In this document: one piece after another, positions 26,266 through 34,732 of the stretch
How the letters are laid out: every line of letters begins with the position of its first letter
Position numbering within the stretch: the stretch's first letter is position 1
Assembly (NCBI RefSeq): GCF_017994015.1
Contig: NZ_JAGOLP010000001.1
Span: forward strand, 124,001 to 188,000
Reading direction: 5' to 3'
DNA from: Ferrovibrio sp.
GTDB lineage: Bacteria > Pseudomonadota > Alphaproteobacteria > Ferrovibrionales > Ferrovibrionaceae
DNA length: 64,000 bases
The notes under the pieces: generated by a model
The model's input: only the letters and a program-made list of their open reading frames with translations
Told to the model about the DNA's origin: nothing
The model's database searches: none
Program-made: the position numbers and the translations under genes

Positions 26266-27237
26266 TCAACGCAATTCAAAACGCACCGGGATTTCGACCC
26301 AGGCCAGCACCGGGCGGCCACCGAAGCGCGCCGCCTCAAAAGCCCAGCCGCGCACCGCGGCCAGGGCAGCTTGATCGAGCATCTGGTAACCCGAGGAACG
26401 CCACAGCCGCACTTCGCGTGAGCTGCCATCGGGATCAATCAGCGCCCGCACCACCGAAACCCCCTCCTGCTCCAGCGCGCGCGAACGCGGCGGATAGGCC
26501 GGCGGTGTGGGCGGGCGGCGGAAACGTGCCTGATGCAGCACCGGTGGCTCAGACATTGGCGGCTCGGCCTGCTGTGGCGCGGCAGCCAGGGCCGGTGCTG
26601 GTAACGGTGTGGTTGCCGGCACGGGCGCCGGTTCGGCAACCGGGCTGACTATTGCCGTTTCAGCAGGCACCGCCGCCGGCTCAGGCTGACTGGGCATAGT
26701 TTCAGCGGGCTTGATTTCAGCAGGCGCCGGCTTTGGCTGCGCCGGTTTGGCGGCAATGGGTTTGGCAACCACCTGCTTCGGCTTGGCTGGCGGCTTCGGT
26801 TTGGCTGGCCGTACCGCTTCTTCCGCCAATGCCTGCCGGGTGAGGATCGGCGGTGGTTCATTCGCAGGTTCAATAACGGCCGGCTCGGTCATGGCCGGTT
26901 CAGGCAGCATAGGCTCAGGCGGCATAGGCTCAGGCGGCGGCGCCATGTGCTGCGCGGCGGCGAGTGCAGGCACGGGTGTCGGAACCACCTCAGGCACCGG
27001 CATGGCGGCAAATTGCACCATCACTGCCGGCATCACCACAGGCGCAGTCACCGGCTTGGGCAGATTGATATAGACAACAGCAAGCAGCACCAGGCCATGC
27101 AGGGCCAGCGAACCGAGCCAGGAGCGCGATGGCAGCGCCGCTGGCGCCGAACGCGCAGCAACAAACCCGCCCTCCGATAGCGCCAGGGCACCATCGGAGG
27201 GCGAGGTAAAGTGCCGCGGGTTCGGTGGGAAAAGCAT
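26266..27237 (-). CDS. tonB: TonB-family energy transducer
   Basis: 323-aa protein: cytoplasmic N-terminus, one TM anchor (~41-58, LGSLALHGLVLLAVVYINL), a long Pro/Glu/Ala/Lys-rich periplasmic linker (~85-225, with PEPM-type and KPxxKP repeats) and a C-terminal TonB domain (~240-323: PAYPPRSRALEQEGVSVVRALI, VRLWRSSGYQMLDQAALAAVRGW, VEIPVRFELR). It couples the proton motive force to the heme receptor, presumably with ExbB/ExbD encoded elsewhere, since neither is in this locus. It lies between the receptor and hmuS genes. Confidence 0.92.
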   Translation of the reverse strand: MLFPPNPRHFTSPSDGALALSEGGFVAARSAPAALPSRSWLGSLALHGLVLLAVVYINLPKPVTAPVVMPAVMVQFAAMPVPEVVPTPVPALAAAQHMAPPPEPMPPEPMLPEPAMTEPAVIEPANEPPPILTRQALAEEAVRPAKPKPPAKPKQVVAKPIAAKPAQPKPAPAEIKPAETMPSQPEPAAVPAETAIVSPVAEPAPVPATTPLPAPALAAAPQQAEPPMSEPPVLHQARFRRPPTPPAYPPRSRALEQEGVSVVRALIDPDGSSREVRLWRSSGYQMLDQAALAAVRGWAFEAARFGGRPVLAWVEIPVRFELR

Positions 27238-27289
27238 CCGCGCGGCACTCCGGCTCAGATCGGCATTGTTGCGGCCAGCTTCATGGCGC

Positions 27290-29491
27290 CTACCAGGTCA
27301 TGGTGACATTGATCGCGGCGGTGCGGCCGGCCTGGTAATAATCGCCGGGCACGGTGGCCGAAGGCGTCAGGCCCTGCACATCCGAGAAATTGACATAGGT
27401 CTCGTCGAGAATGTTGTAGATGCCGGCGCGCACCGTGACCCAGGCAACCGGGCTGACATAACCCGAGACATCCAGCGTGGTGTAAGCCTTGGTCTTGTAC
27501 TGGTTCGCCGCCGTCACACGATCATGCTTGAACATATGCTTGGCATCGAACCGCGCGCCCCAGATGCCATCATCGGAATCGTAACCAAGGCCGGCAAAGA
27601 AGGTGAGCGGCGCCACTGAATTGATCGGCACATGGCTGGCCTTGTCTTCGCCACGGGCATAGGCCACGGCGCCATTGACCGACCATTCCGGCTTGAAGCG
27701 CCATTCGCCGCGCGCCTCGGCGCCGTAGATTTCCACCTTGCTGATATTCTGCGCCTGGTATTGCCCCGTCACGCCCACCGCCGGCTCCACCAGCGTGCGC
27801 ATATCGATGAAATCCTTGTAGCGATTGTAGAAGCTGGTGAGCTGATAGCTGGAACCATCGCGGTATTTGCCGCGGGTGCCGATTTCGATGCCGTTGCTGG
27901 TTTCCGGTTTCAGGTTCGGATTGGGGATGAATTCATAGGAAATCGGCCCAACCGTGTTGCGAAAGCCGGTATTGGCATCATCATAAGGCGGGGCGCGGAA
28001 ACCCCGCGCATATTGCGCAAAGACCGAATAGGTCTTGTTGAATTCATAGACCAGGCCGAGCTTGGGCGAGGCGGCGTATTCGGTGATCTCGCGCGGTTCC
28101 TGCACCGATGGATTGTTGCGATAGACCGCATCCGGCTGCGGGTCCATGTTGTAGTAATCCAGCCGCAAGCCGGGGATCACGCTGAGGCCGCCGCTCTTGA
28201 TCTCGTCCTGCACAAAGGCGCCGGCCTGGATGGTGCGTGTATCGGGGAAATAGCGGCTCGGGGTTCGCGCGCCATCGGCCGTGATATTGCTGATCAGCGC
28301 GCCGGTGGCGGCGTTGATGCGGGCATATTCACGCAGGCGCTCGGTCTGGGTGCGCGAGAAGGACAAGCCATAGGTGAGCGAATTGGCAAGGCCGAACCAG
28401 TCGGCGCTGCTGCTGAACTGGGTGTCCAGGCCGGCAATGGTCTGGTCGTTGGTCTGGGAATAATTGTGATACTGCACCGGCGTGCCGGTACGCAGCTGGC
28501 TGCGGTAATCGGTGCGCTGGAATTCGGTGTAGAAAATTTTCCAGTCCAGCTTGTCGATGAAGCTGATCGGATCGGTATGGGTGTGGCCAAGCGACAGGCG
28601 CCAGCGCTGCATCTCGTCATCACCATCCGAGGAGCGGATGGTGGTGCTCAATTCGTTGTTGAGCTGGGTTTTGAAATTGCGGTCGAAGAATTCGCCGGTC
28701 AGCACCAGGCGGTCGCTTTCGCCATCCCACACCATCTTGCCGAGGAAATTATTGCCGGTGGAATCCTGCGGGTTCTTGCGCGTCGCCTTGGAATCAAATT
28801 CTTCACCGGCGCGATGGGTGTAGATCGCCAGGGCGGAGAATTCCTCGGCGCGCACCGCCACGGTGCTGGTCTGCGAGAAACTGCTGTCTGTGGTGTCGTA
28901 GCCAAGCTTGAGCGAACCGAATTCGGTGCGGTCGCCGGTCAGATAATCCAGCGGGTCCTTGGTGACATAACTCACCACACCGCCAAGCGCATCCGAGCCA
29001 TAACTGGCCGAGGCCGGGCCGCGCAACACCTCGATCCGCTTCAGGCTGTCGGTATCCACCATGTCGCGCGAATAGGGCGTGAAGCCGCCACCGCGCAGCA
29101 GAACACCGCCGGGCAGGTCGGGCAGCCGGGTGCCGTCAACCTGCATCAGGATACGGTTATCCTGGATGCCACGGATGTTGAACGAGCCGGCACCGGCGCG
29201 GCGCGGGTCGTTGAGCACGGTGACGCCCGGCTCGTCGCGCATCAGGTCCTGCATACGATGCAGGTTCTGCTTGTCGATCTTGTCGGCGTCGATCACCGTC
29301 ACGGTGCCGCTGGCGCTGCCCACCGGGCGCTCGATGCGGTCGGAAACCGAGGTGATGGTATCCAGCACGGTCGGCACGGCGGCTGGCTCGGGGGCCGTCT
29401 CGGCGGCCTGCTGAGCATGGGCCAGACTGATCGGCGAAACGGAAGCCAGCAGGGCCAGCGAAAACAAGCGCAAACGGATCGACGACGGCAC
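27290..29491 (-). CDS. TonB-dependent heme/hemoglobin receptor
   Basis: 733-aa outer-membrane receptor: signal peptide (to ~26, SPISLAHAQQ), TonB box region, plug domain (~45-165, with TVLNDPRRAGAGSFNIRG and LRGPASASYGSDALGGVVSY) and a 22-strand barrel ending in INVTMTW. The heme-receptor boxes FRAPP (~495) and NPNL (~525) are present, but the segment between them has no His; the His found there in enterobacterial HemR-type receptors is absent. Many alphaproteobacterial FRAPPYDD receptors share this (recalled). The GTG start at 29491 has a strong GGAGG Shine-Dalgarno that lies in a leader hairpin. Confidence 0.92.
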   Translation of the reverse strand: MPSSIRLRLFSLALLASVSPISLAHAQQAAETAPEPAAVPTVLDTITSVSDRIERPVGSASGTVTVIDADKIDKQNLHRMQDLMRDEPGVTVLNDPRRAGAGSFNIRGIQDNRILMQVDGTRLPDLPGGVLLRGGGFTPYSRDMVDTDSLKRIEVLRGPASASYGSDALGGVVSYVTKDPLDYLTGDRTEFGSLKLGYDTTDSSFSQTSTVAVRAEEFSALAIYTHRAGEEFDSKATRKNPQDSTGNNFLGKMVWDGESDRLVLTGEFFDRNFKTQLNNELSTTIRSSDGDDEMQRWRLSLGHTHTDPISFIDKLDWKIFYTEFQRTDYRSQLRTGTPVQYHNYSQTNDQTIAGLDTQFSSSADWFGLANSLTYGLSFSRTQTERLREYARINAATGALISNITADGARTPSRYFPDTRTIQAGAFVQDEIKSGGLSVIPGLRLDYYNMDPQPDAVYRNNPSVQEPREITEYAASPKLGLVYEFNKTYSVFAQYARGFRAPPYDDANTGFRNTVGPISYEFIPNPNLKPETSNGIEIGTRGKYRDGSSYQLTSFYNRYKDFIDMRTLVEPAVGVTGQYQAQNISKVEIYGAEARGEWRFKPEWSVNGAVAYARGEDKASHVPINSVAPLTFFAGLGYDSDDGIWGARFDAKHMFKHDRVTAANQYKTKAYTTLDVSGYVSPVAWVTVRAGIYNILDETYVNFSDVQGLTPSATVPGDYYQAGRTAAINVTMTW

Positions 29492-29497
29492 GATCTA

Positions 29498-29562
29498 CCT
29501 CCGGTAAGTCCGCCAGCCGGCGGGAAAAAGAAAGACTATTTCGGCTGGCTGGCTACCGGAGG
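29498..29562 (-). promoter_or_regulatory. Leader hairpin that covers the heme-receptor Shine-Dalgarno
   Basis: In the mRNA sense (minus strand) CCTCCGGTA (29562-29554) pairs perfectly with TACCGGAGG (29506-29498), which contains the GGAGG site six bases before the GTG. An inner helix GCCAGCC/GGCTGGC (29549-29543 with 29518-29512) extends it, leaving a 24-base loop. The upper strand is an exact anti-Shine-Dalgarno. Structure is read from sequence; function is inferred. Confidence 0.6.
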
Positions 29563-29621
29563 GGCGCGGCATGAAACCGCCCGCCCCAAGGTGGCTGGCT
29601 GACTGGTCGCGAAACTGCGGG

Positions 29622-29858
29622 TTATTTGGTGAGGATGAGCTTGCCGTTGGCGGTCAGCCGCAGACGGTAATCCGCACCTTCATGCTCGATGATGACTTCG
29701 CGCGTGGCGGCAAACAGCCGGCGCGCGTCCAGTCTCGGCAACGAATCGGCCCGGCTGGCCGGGTCGGCGCGTGAAACCATGTCTTTTTGGCTTGAAACAG
29801 CATTTTCCGGCTGCATGCCGGGCTGTTTCGCCTCGCTTGAAGCGTTCATCTCTACCAT
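29622..29858 (-). CDS. hemP: Hemin uptake protein HemP
   Basis: 78-aa product (with the start at 29858) whose last ~37 residues are the HemP domain: RLDARRLFAATREVIIEHEG then YRLRLTANGKLILTK. HemP proteins are small and are usually encoded just ahead of the heme receptor. In rhizobia and Burkholderia, HemP (also HmuP) is needed for receptor expression, so here it could act on the next gene. The first ~40 residues are low complexity. Alternative ATG at 29849 (MNASSEAK) would shorten it by three residues; the frame stays open to 29945 but crosses the promoter. Confidence 0.85.
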   Translation of the reverse strand: MVEMNASSEAKQPGMQPENAVSSQKDMVSRADPASRADSLPRLDARRLFAATREVIIEHEGADYRLRLTANGKLILTK

Positions 29859-29900
29859 AACCCCAGGTGGCATGCCGGATTCCGGCCGGCCACATCGGTC

Positions 29901-29944
29901 AGTATAAGCAGAATCATTCGCAGTGCAAGTAAGAATAACTCGCA
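29901..29944 (-). promoter_or_regulatory. hemP promoter with iron-type operator dyads
   Basis: Minus strand: -35 TTGCAC (29928-29923), 16-bp spacer, -10 TATACT (29906-29901), so transcription would start near 29894, about 36 bases before the hemP ATG. The palindrome GAATCATTC (29911-29919) sits inside the spacer, and a second looser dyad TGCAAGT...ACTCGCA (29924-29944) abuts the -35. The arrangement fits repression by an iron regulator (Fur, Irr or RirA type). Which protein binds cannot be told by eye. Confidence 0.55.
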
Positions 29945-29963
29945 TTATTAAATTGAACGCGAA

Positions 29964-30515
29964 TCAGGCTGAACCCTCGATCCTGCGCTCCAGCCGCTCC
30001 GCCAGGCCGGCCACTGCCCGGGTCAGCGCCAGCAATTCCTGTTCGCGCAGCAGATCGATCTTCTGGTGCAGCAATTCAATTTCCAATTCGGCCTTCACAT
30101 TGACCTGATAATCCTGCTCGGCGCGGCGGCGATCCACTTCCGACAGCCGATTCTGGCTCATCATGATGATCGGCGCCGTGTAGGCAGCCTGAAACGACAG
30201 CAGCAGGTTCAGCAGGATGAAGGGATACGGGTCCCAAGCGCCGCCCCCGCCTTCAGTCCTGGTGCCGAACCAGACATTGCCGGCGATCCAGCCGAGCAGC
30301 AAAACCGTCTGAGTAAGCACAAAAGGCCACGAGCCGACCCGGCCGGCCACGGCATCGGCCAGTTGCGCACCCAGCCCGCGCGGCGGCGCCAGATCAGCCT
30401 CTTGCTGCTTGAGCTGGGCTGGGGGCTGCGCCTGGCGCCGGGCGCGGCGCTGACGGCGCAATTCCTGCAACCATTGCTGTTCGGTATGGTCCAATTCATG
30501 GCGATGCTTGGTCAT
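29964..30515 (-). CDS. DUF1003 membrane protein
   Basis: 183-aa protein with the DUF1003 core: an amphipathic N-terminus, then GRVGSWPFVLTQTVLLLGWIAGNVW and DPYPFILLNLLLSFQAAYTAPIIMMSQNRLSEVDRRRAEQDY (in pieces), giving two TM helices (~75-97 and ~112-135), then a cytoplasmic coiled coil to the end. CorA-like membership has been suggested for the family, but no transport function is proven. The start MTKHRHEL has AGGAGCGCCGC before it. It follows the cyclase gene by 26 bases in the same direction. Confidence 0.88.
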   Translation of the reverse strand: MTKHRHELDHTEQQWLQELRRQRRARRQAQPPAQLKQQEADLAPPRGLGAQLADAVAGRVGSWPFVLTQTVLLLGWIAGNVWFGTRTEGGGGAWDPYPFILLNLLLSFQAAYTAPIIMMSQNRLSEVDRRRAEQDYQVNVKAELEIELLHQKIDLLREQELLALTRAVAGLAERLERRIEGSA

Positions 30516-30541
30516 GCGGCGCTCCTGGCGGATTGCGGAAA

Positions 30542-32323
30542 TCAGGCGGCTGGCGGCAACAAGCGGCTCAGGCGATCCAGCACATAAACCTGCAAGGACT
30601 CGCTCTTGCCGCGCAGATGCACGGTTTCGGCCTGCCAGCCGGATGCCTGTAGCGCAGCCGGGGCCAGATCGGCGCGGCGCGTCACTTCTTCGGAAACCAC
30701 CAGTTCGGCGCTGAAATCCTTGGTTGCGGCTTCCAGCCGGCTGGCAGTGTTCACCGCGTCGCCCACGGCGGTCAGGCCGATGGCGCGGCCATGGCCCATC
30801 TCGCCAACAATGACGCGGCCACAATGGATGCCGATGCCGATGCGCAGCATGTCGCTGCCCGGCGCCGGCGCTTCAGCCAGCCCACCGCTGCCGCCACTGC
30901 CTTGGGCCAGGCTGGCGCGCAAAGCCTCGTTCAGCCGCGCCAGCGCCTGGCCCATCGCGGCAGCGGCGGCCAGCGCCTGGCGGCACCCCTCGGCCGGCGT
31001 GGTATCCAGGCCGAATAACGCCATCACGCCATCGCCGATGAACTTGTCGAGCCGGCCGCCCTGCTGCTCAACGGCCTCACCCATCGCCTTGAAATACTGG
31101 TTGAGCACGAACACCACATCATAGGGCAGCCGCGATTCGGCAAAATGGGTGAAACCACGTAGGTCGCAGAACAGGATGGAAATGCGGCGCTCGCTGCCTT
31201 GCGCCATGGCCTGGCCCAGCCCGGCACTGCCATAGCTGGCGCGCGGCGTGGCGCCGCCGGGCAGCAAGGGCAGCACGGTCAGGTCTGCCACCGGCTTGAT
31301 CTGGCAGGCCAGCCGCACCCCAGGCGGGGCGCCGATCCGGGCCAGCACGGCAGCCTCGCTCTCGGCCGGCGGCGGCAATTCGGCCAGGCCGGGACCGTTG
31401 AGCCGCACCCGGCAGGTGGAGCAGCGGCCCTGGCCGCCGCATACCCCGGCATGCGGATAGCCGATGGCGCGGCTGGCTTCCAATATACTGAGCAGGCCGG
31501 CGCGGTCGCGCCATTGCCGGCCATCGGGATAACTGAGGCTGACCATGCCGCGCCGGCTTTGCAGCAGGCCCCAGAGCAGCCGGCCCACCAGCGCCGCCAG
31601 CAGCAAACCGGCCAGGGCCAGCTGCACCGTCTCGGCGATGGCGCCCAGTTCCTGCGCTGCGGCATTGCCGGGCCAGTTCAAACCGGCATTAAAACCAGCC
31701 ACCCAATCGGCATCGCGCAGCATGAAACGCACCGCGCGGCCCATCGACAGATAGCCCAGCATGGCGCAGGCCGGCAGCAGCAGGGCAGCAGCAAACAGCA
31801 GCGGCCATAGCCGCTCAAAAGCCGGTTTCAGCCGCAACCAGTAATACACGCCGATGCAGCCATGGCCCCAGGCGATCAGGATCAGCAGATTCTGCTGCAA
31901 TCCGCCCAGCGGCCCCTGCACAAACAGCGCATTCAGCACATAGGCATAATTGTCATTCAGGCCATGCAGCGAAAACATGCCGCGGGTGCCGAGCACATGC
32001 ACAATGCCGAGCGGCGGCACCAGCAGGCCGAGCAGCAATTGCGCCCAGGCCTGCCAGGGCAGGCCGCGGTAATGGCCGCGCCGCAACCAGTTGTAGAGCG
32101 CCAGCAAAGGATGCAGCAGCAGCGCGCCATAGAGCAGAAACGTGCCGGGCGGACTGCGCCAGAAGGCCTTGAACCAGACCGCAAATGCCTCGGCGGCATC
32201 CAGTGCGATCAGGCCAAGCGCGTGATTGAGCAGATGCGTGAACAGAAAGCTGAACAGCACCAGGCCACTGAACAGCTTCAGCCGCCCATAGGCCCCTTCC
32301 AGCTTCCAAGCCGCCTTGCTCAT
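30542..32323 (-). CDS. Cytochrome b-like / 2Fe-2S ferredoxin / class III adenylate cyclase fusion
   Basis: 593-aa membrane protein with three parts. Residues ~10-270 hold about six TM helices with several His (FLFTHLLNHALGL, LLLHPLLALYNW, IAWGHGCIGVYYW), like a heme-binding SdhC/cytochrome b anchor. Residues ~275-365 are a plant-type [2Fe-2S] ferredoxin with CGGQGRCSTCR and a distal Cys in LACQIK. Residues ~373-560 are a class III nucleotide cyclase: FCDLRGFT (metal Asp), DKFIGDGVMALFG (Lys plus second metal Asp) and GDAVNTASRLEAA (Asn/Arg), the Lys/Asp pair favouring ATP. It should make cAMP in response to a redox or heme signal (inference). The start at 32323 matches the SdhC-like N-terminus. 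Confidence 0.87.
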   Translation of the reverse strand: MSKAAWKLEGAYGRLKLFSGLVLFSFLFTHLLNHALGLIALDAAEAFAVWFKAFWRSPPGTFLLYGALLLHPLLALYNWLRRGHYRGLPWQAWAQLLLGLLVPPLGIVHVLGTRGMFSLHGLNDNYAYVLNALFVQGPLGGLQQNLLILIAWGHGCIGVYYWLRLKPAFERLWPLLFAAALLLPACAMLGYLSMGRAVRFMLRDADWVAGFNAGLNWPGNAAAQELGAIAETVQLALAGLLLAALVGRLLWGLLQSRRGMVSLSYPDGRQWRDRAGLLSILEASRAIGYPHAGVCGGQGRCSTCRVRLNGPGLAELPPPAESEAAVLARIGAPPGVRLACQIKPVADLTVLPLLPGGATPRASYGSAGLGQAMAQGSERRISILFCDLRGFTHFAESRLPYDVVFVLNQYFKAMGEAVEQQGGRLDKFIGDGVMALFGLDTTPAEGCRQALAAAAAMGQALARLNEALRASLAQGSGGSGGLAEAPAPGSDMLRIGIGIHCGRVIVGEMGHGRAIGLTAVGDAVNTASRLEAATKDFSAELVVSEEVTRRADLAPAALQASGWQAETVHLRGKSESLQVYVLDRLSRLLPPAA

Positions 32324-32365
32324 GGCCAAAGCGTAGAGACTGGCCCTGGCGGTGGCAAGGTGCAG

Positions 32366-32403
32366 CTTTTGGCGGCGCCAGCGATCCACAACGCCGCCAA
32401 AAG
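32366..32403 (-). other. 12-bp perfect inverted repeat in the cyclase leader
   Basis: CTTTTGGCGGCG (32366-32377) and CGCCGCCAAAAG (32392-32403) are exact reverse complements separated by 14 bases, 43 bases before the cyclase ATG and 20 bases after the zeta-subunit stop. The U-rich part is in the 5' arm on both strands, so it does not look like a standard intrinsic terminator; a leader hairpin or operator is more likely. Confidence 0.6.
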
Positions 32404-32422
32404 TTACTTATAATTTAAATAC

Positions 32423-32740
32423 TTAACCCATAATCTGCTTGCGCGCCTCGTCGGCCAGTTCGCTCAGCCTGGCGCGCACGCGGTGTTCCGACAGGTCAAC
32501 CTGCTTGGCGGCCAGATCGGCCAGCACCTTGCGGATCACGTCCTCGTCGCCGGCTTCCTCAAAATCCGCCGCCACCACGTCCTTGGCATAAGCCTCGGCC
32601 GCATCGCCGCTCAGGCCGATATGCTCCGCCACCCAGAGGCCGAGCAGCTTGTTGCGCCGCGCAGTGACCTTGAAGGCGGTCTCCTGGTCATGGGCGTGCT
32701 TCTTCTCGAAGGCGTCCTTGCGGTCGTCAAAAGTGGTCAT
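32423..32740 (-). CDS. F1-ATPase zeta-subunit (DUF1476) family protein
   Basis: 105-aa all-helical protein that begins [20 protein letters not shown], the inhibitory N-terminal segment of the alphaproteobacterial zeta subunit (established in Paracoccus as an inhibitor of F1 hydrolysis). The later part ([32 protein letters not shown]) is the four-helix bundle. It is diagnostic of alphaproteobacteria. The start at 32740 is fixed by the family N-terminus. It is divergent from purC across 191 bases. Confidence 0.93.
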   Translation of the reverse strand: MTTFDDRKDAFEKKHAHDQETAFKVTARRNKLLGLWVAEHIGLSGDAAEAYAKDVVAADFEEAGDEDVIRKVLADLAAKQVDLSEHRVRARLSELADEARKQIMG

Positions 32741-32931
32741 GTGGCGGGCTCTCCGTCGCTCTCGGGGTTGGCAGTTATATAGGGGTTCCCCCCGGACACC
32801 TGCAAGGGCCGGATCAGCCTCAGGATGGCGGGGCCGATTCTCTTGGCCCCGGTGCATTGCAGCGGGGCCGCAATGGCGCTATCAATCCGGCTCAAACCAT
32901 CCCCTTTTCCAAGCAACCTTACGGGTGTTCC

Positions 32932-33696
32932 ATGACCCGCCGCAGACAGGTCTACGAGGGCAAGGCCAAGGTCCTGTTCGAGGGACCGGAGCCCGGCACT
33001 CTGGTGCAGTATTTCAAGGATGATGCGACCGCCTTCAACAACAAGAAGAAGGGGACCATCACCGGCAAGGGCGTGCTCAACAACCGCATCTCGGAATATC
33101 TGATGACGCGGCTGGGCGAGGTCGGTATCCCGACGCATTTCCTGCGCCGCCTCAACATGCGCGAGCAGTTGATCAAGGAAGTTGAGATCGTGCCGCTGGA
33201 AGTGGTGGTGCGTAACGTCGCCGCCGGTTCGCTGGCGACCCGGCTTGGTGTGGCCGAAGGCACCACTTTGCCGCGCTCGATCGTCGAATTCTATTACAAG
33301 AATGACGAACTCGGCGATCCGATGGTGTCGGAAGAGCATATCACCTGCTTTGGCTGGGCCAGCCCGCAGGAGATCGACGAGATGATGCATCTCGCGCTCC
33401 GCATCAACGATTTCCTCACCGGCCTGTTCCTCGGCATCGGCATCCGCCTGGTGGATTTCAAGCTGGAATTCGGCCGCTGGTGGCAGGGCGACGACATGCG
33501 CATCATCCTGGCCGACGAGATCAGCCCGGACAGTGCCCGGCTGTGGGACCTCAAGACCAACGAGAAGATGGACAAGGACCGCTTCCGCCGCGATCTCGGC
33601 AATGTGGCCGAGGCCTATCAGGAAGTGGCGCGCCGCCTGGGCATCCTGCCGGAAGGCGGGCCGCGCGACATCAAGGGTCCCGAGACCATGCAGTAA
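32932..33696 (+). CDS. purC: Phosphoribosylaminoimidazole-succinocarboxamide synthase
   Basis: 254-aa SAICAR synthetase joining aspartate to CAIR in purine synthesis. Seen: [30 protein letters not shown] (in pieces, ~6-35), the ATP site region [41 protein letters not shown] (~83-102) and DFKLEFGRW plus [12 protein letters not shown] (~170-200). The start at 32932 fits the family; the frame is open to 32857. A hairpin with a T-run separates it from purS. Confidence 0.95.
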   Translation: MTRRRQVYEGKAKVLFEGPEPGTLVQYFKDDATAFNNKKKGTITGKGVLNNRISEYLMTRLGEVGIPTHFLRRLNMREQLIKEVEIVPLEVVVRNVAAGSLATRLGVAEGTTLPRSIVEFYYKNDELGDPMVSEEHITCFGWASPQEIDEMMHLALRINDFLTGLFLGIGIRLVDFKLEFGRWWQGDDMRIILADEISPDSARLWDLKTNEKMDKDRFRRDLGNVAEAYQEVARRLGILPEGGPRDIKGPETMQ

Positions 33697-33722
33697 CCGG
33701 CGCCGCAAGCGCCGTGGCATCA

Positions 33723-33755
33723 GCGGCGGCCCCAACACGGCCGCCGCAGCTTTTT
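33723..33755 (+). terminator. Intrinsic terminator-like hairpin between purC and purS
   Basis: GCGGCGGCC (33723-33731) and GGCCGCCGC (33739-33747) form a perfect 9-bp GC stem with a 7-base loop, followed by AGC and TTTTT (33751-33755). It ends 17 bases before the purS ATG. It could end part of the purC transcripts or act as an attenuator within the pur operon. Confidence 0.65.
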
Positions 33756-33772
33756 GCGAAGGATCAAAGCCG

Positions 33773-34027
33773 ATGAAAGCCCGCGTTCACGTCAGCCTCA
33801 AAAATGGTGTGCTCGATCCGCAAGGGCGCGCCATCGGCCAGGCACTGCACAGCCTGGGTTTTTCGGCTGTGACCGAGGTGCGCCAGGGCAAGCTGATCGA
33901 ACTGGATATCGGCCAGCCGCTGGCCGGCAAGCCGAAACCCGAGATCGAGGCCGCCGTGCGCGAAATGGCGCAGAAACTGCTGGCCAACACCGTGATCGAG
34001 AATTTCTCGGTCGAACTGATCGGGTAA
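33773..34027 (+). CDS. purS: Phosphoribosylformylglycinamidine synthase subunit PurS
   Basis: 84-aa small subunit that bridges PurQ and PurL in the three-part FGAM synthase. [21 protein letters not shown] at the start, [18 protein letters not shown] and the C-terminal [17 protein letters not shown] are the standard PurS pattern. A much longer open frame from 33533 overlaps purC and is not coding. It is followed by purQ after 4 bases. Confidence 0.95.
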   Translation: MKARVHVSLKNGVLDPQGRAIGQALHSLGFSAVTEVRQGKLIELDIGQPLAGKPKPEIEAAVREMAQKLLANTVIENFSVELIG

Positions 34028-34031
34028 GGCC

Positions 34032-34732
34032 ATGAAAGCCGCCGTTGTCGTTTTCCCCGGGTCCAATCGCGACCGCGACATGATTTTGGCGCTGACCAAG
34101 GCAGCCGGCGGCAAGCCGCCGTTGCAGGTCTGGCATGGCGACGCGGATTTCCCCGAGGTGGACCTGATCGCCCTGCCGGGCGGCTTTTCCTATGGCGACT
34201 ATCTGCGTTGCGGCGCCATGGCGGCGCATTCGCCGGTGATGCGCGAAGTGAAGCGCCGCGCCGAACGCGGCACCCGGGTGCTGGCGGTATGTAACGGTTT
34301 CCAGATTGCCTGCGAGGCCGGTTTGCTGCCGGGTGTGCTGATGAGCAATGCCGGGCTGAAATTCATCTGCCGCGACGTGTATCTGCGCGTCGAGACTTCG
34401 AACAGCGTGTTCACCGGGCATTACCAGCGCGGCCAGACCATCCGCGTGCCGGTGGCGCATCATGACGGCAACTACACCGCCGATGCCGATACGGTGAAAC
34501 GCCTGGCCGACGAGGACCGCATCGCCTTCCGCTATGCCGATGCCCTGGGCAATGTGGCGCCGGCAACCAACCTGAATGGCTCGGTGGACAATATCGCCGG
34601 CATCTTCAACAAGGAACGTAATGTGCTGGGCCTGATGCCACATCCGGAGAATGCCACCGATATGGTATGCGGCGGCATGGATGGCTTTGGCCTGTTCCAG
34701 AGCCTGGCCGAAAGTCTGACGGGGGCGGCGTC

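Noticed and set aside
26439..27073. Repeat-rich tract in tonB as a separate element or array
   Set aside because: It is the Pro/Glu/Lys-rich TonB linker codons, in frame with the TM anchor and the C-terminal domain; not a CRISPR or tandem-repeat locus.
27632..29602. 656-aa open frame on the plus strand across the heme receptor
   Set aside because: Antisense to a well-supported receptor with standard plug and barrel motifs; high-GC third-position effects leave long open antisense frames. No motif or ribosome-binding site.
32366..32403. Terminator for the zeta-subunit gene
   Set aside because: Strong stem, but the U-run lies in the 5' arm on both strands, so it does not fit an intrinsic terminator.
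33533..33772. Upstream extension of purS
   Set aside because: Reads through the end of purC and the hairpin in another frame; PurS proteins are ~80 aa.
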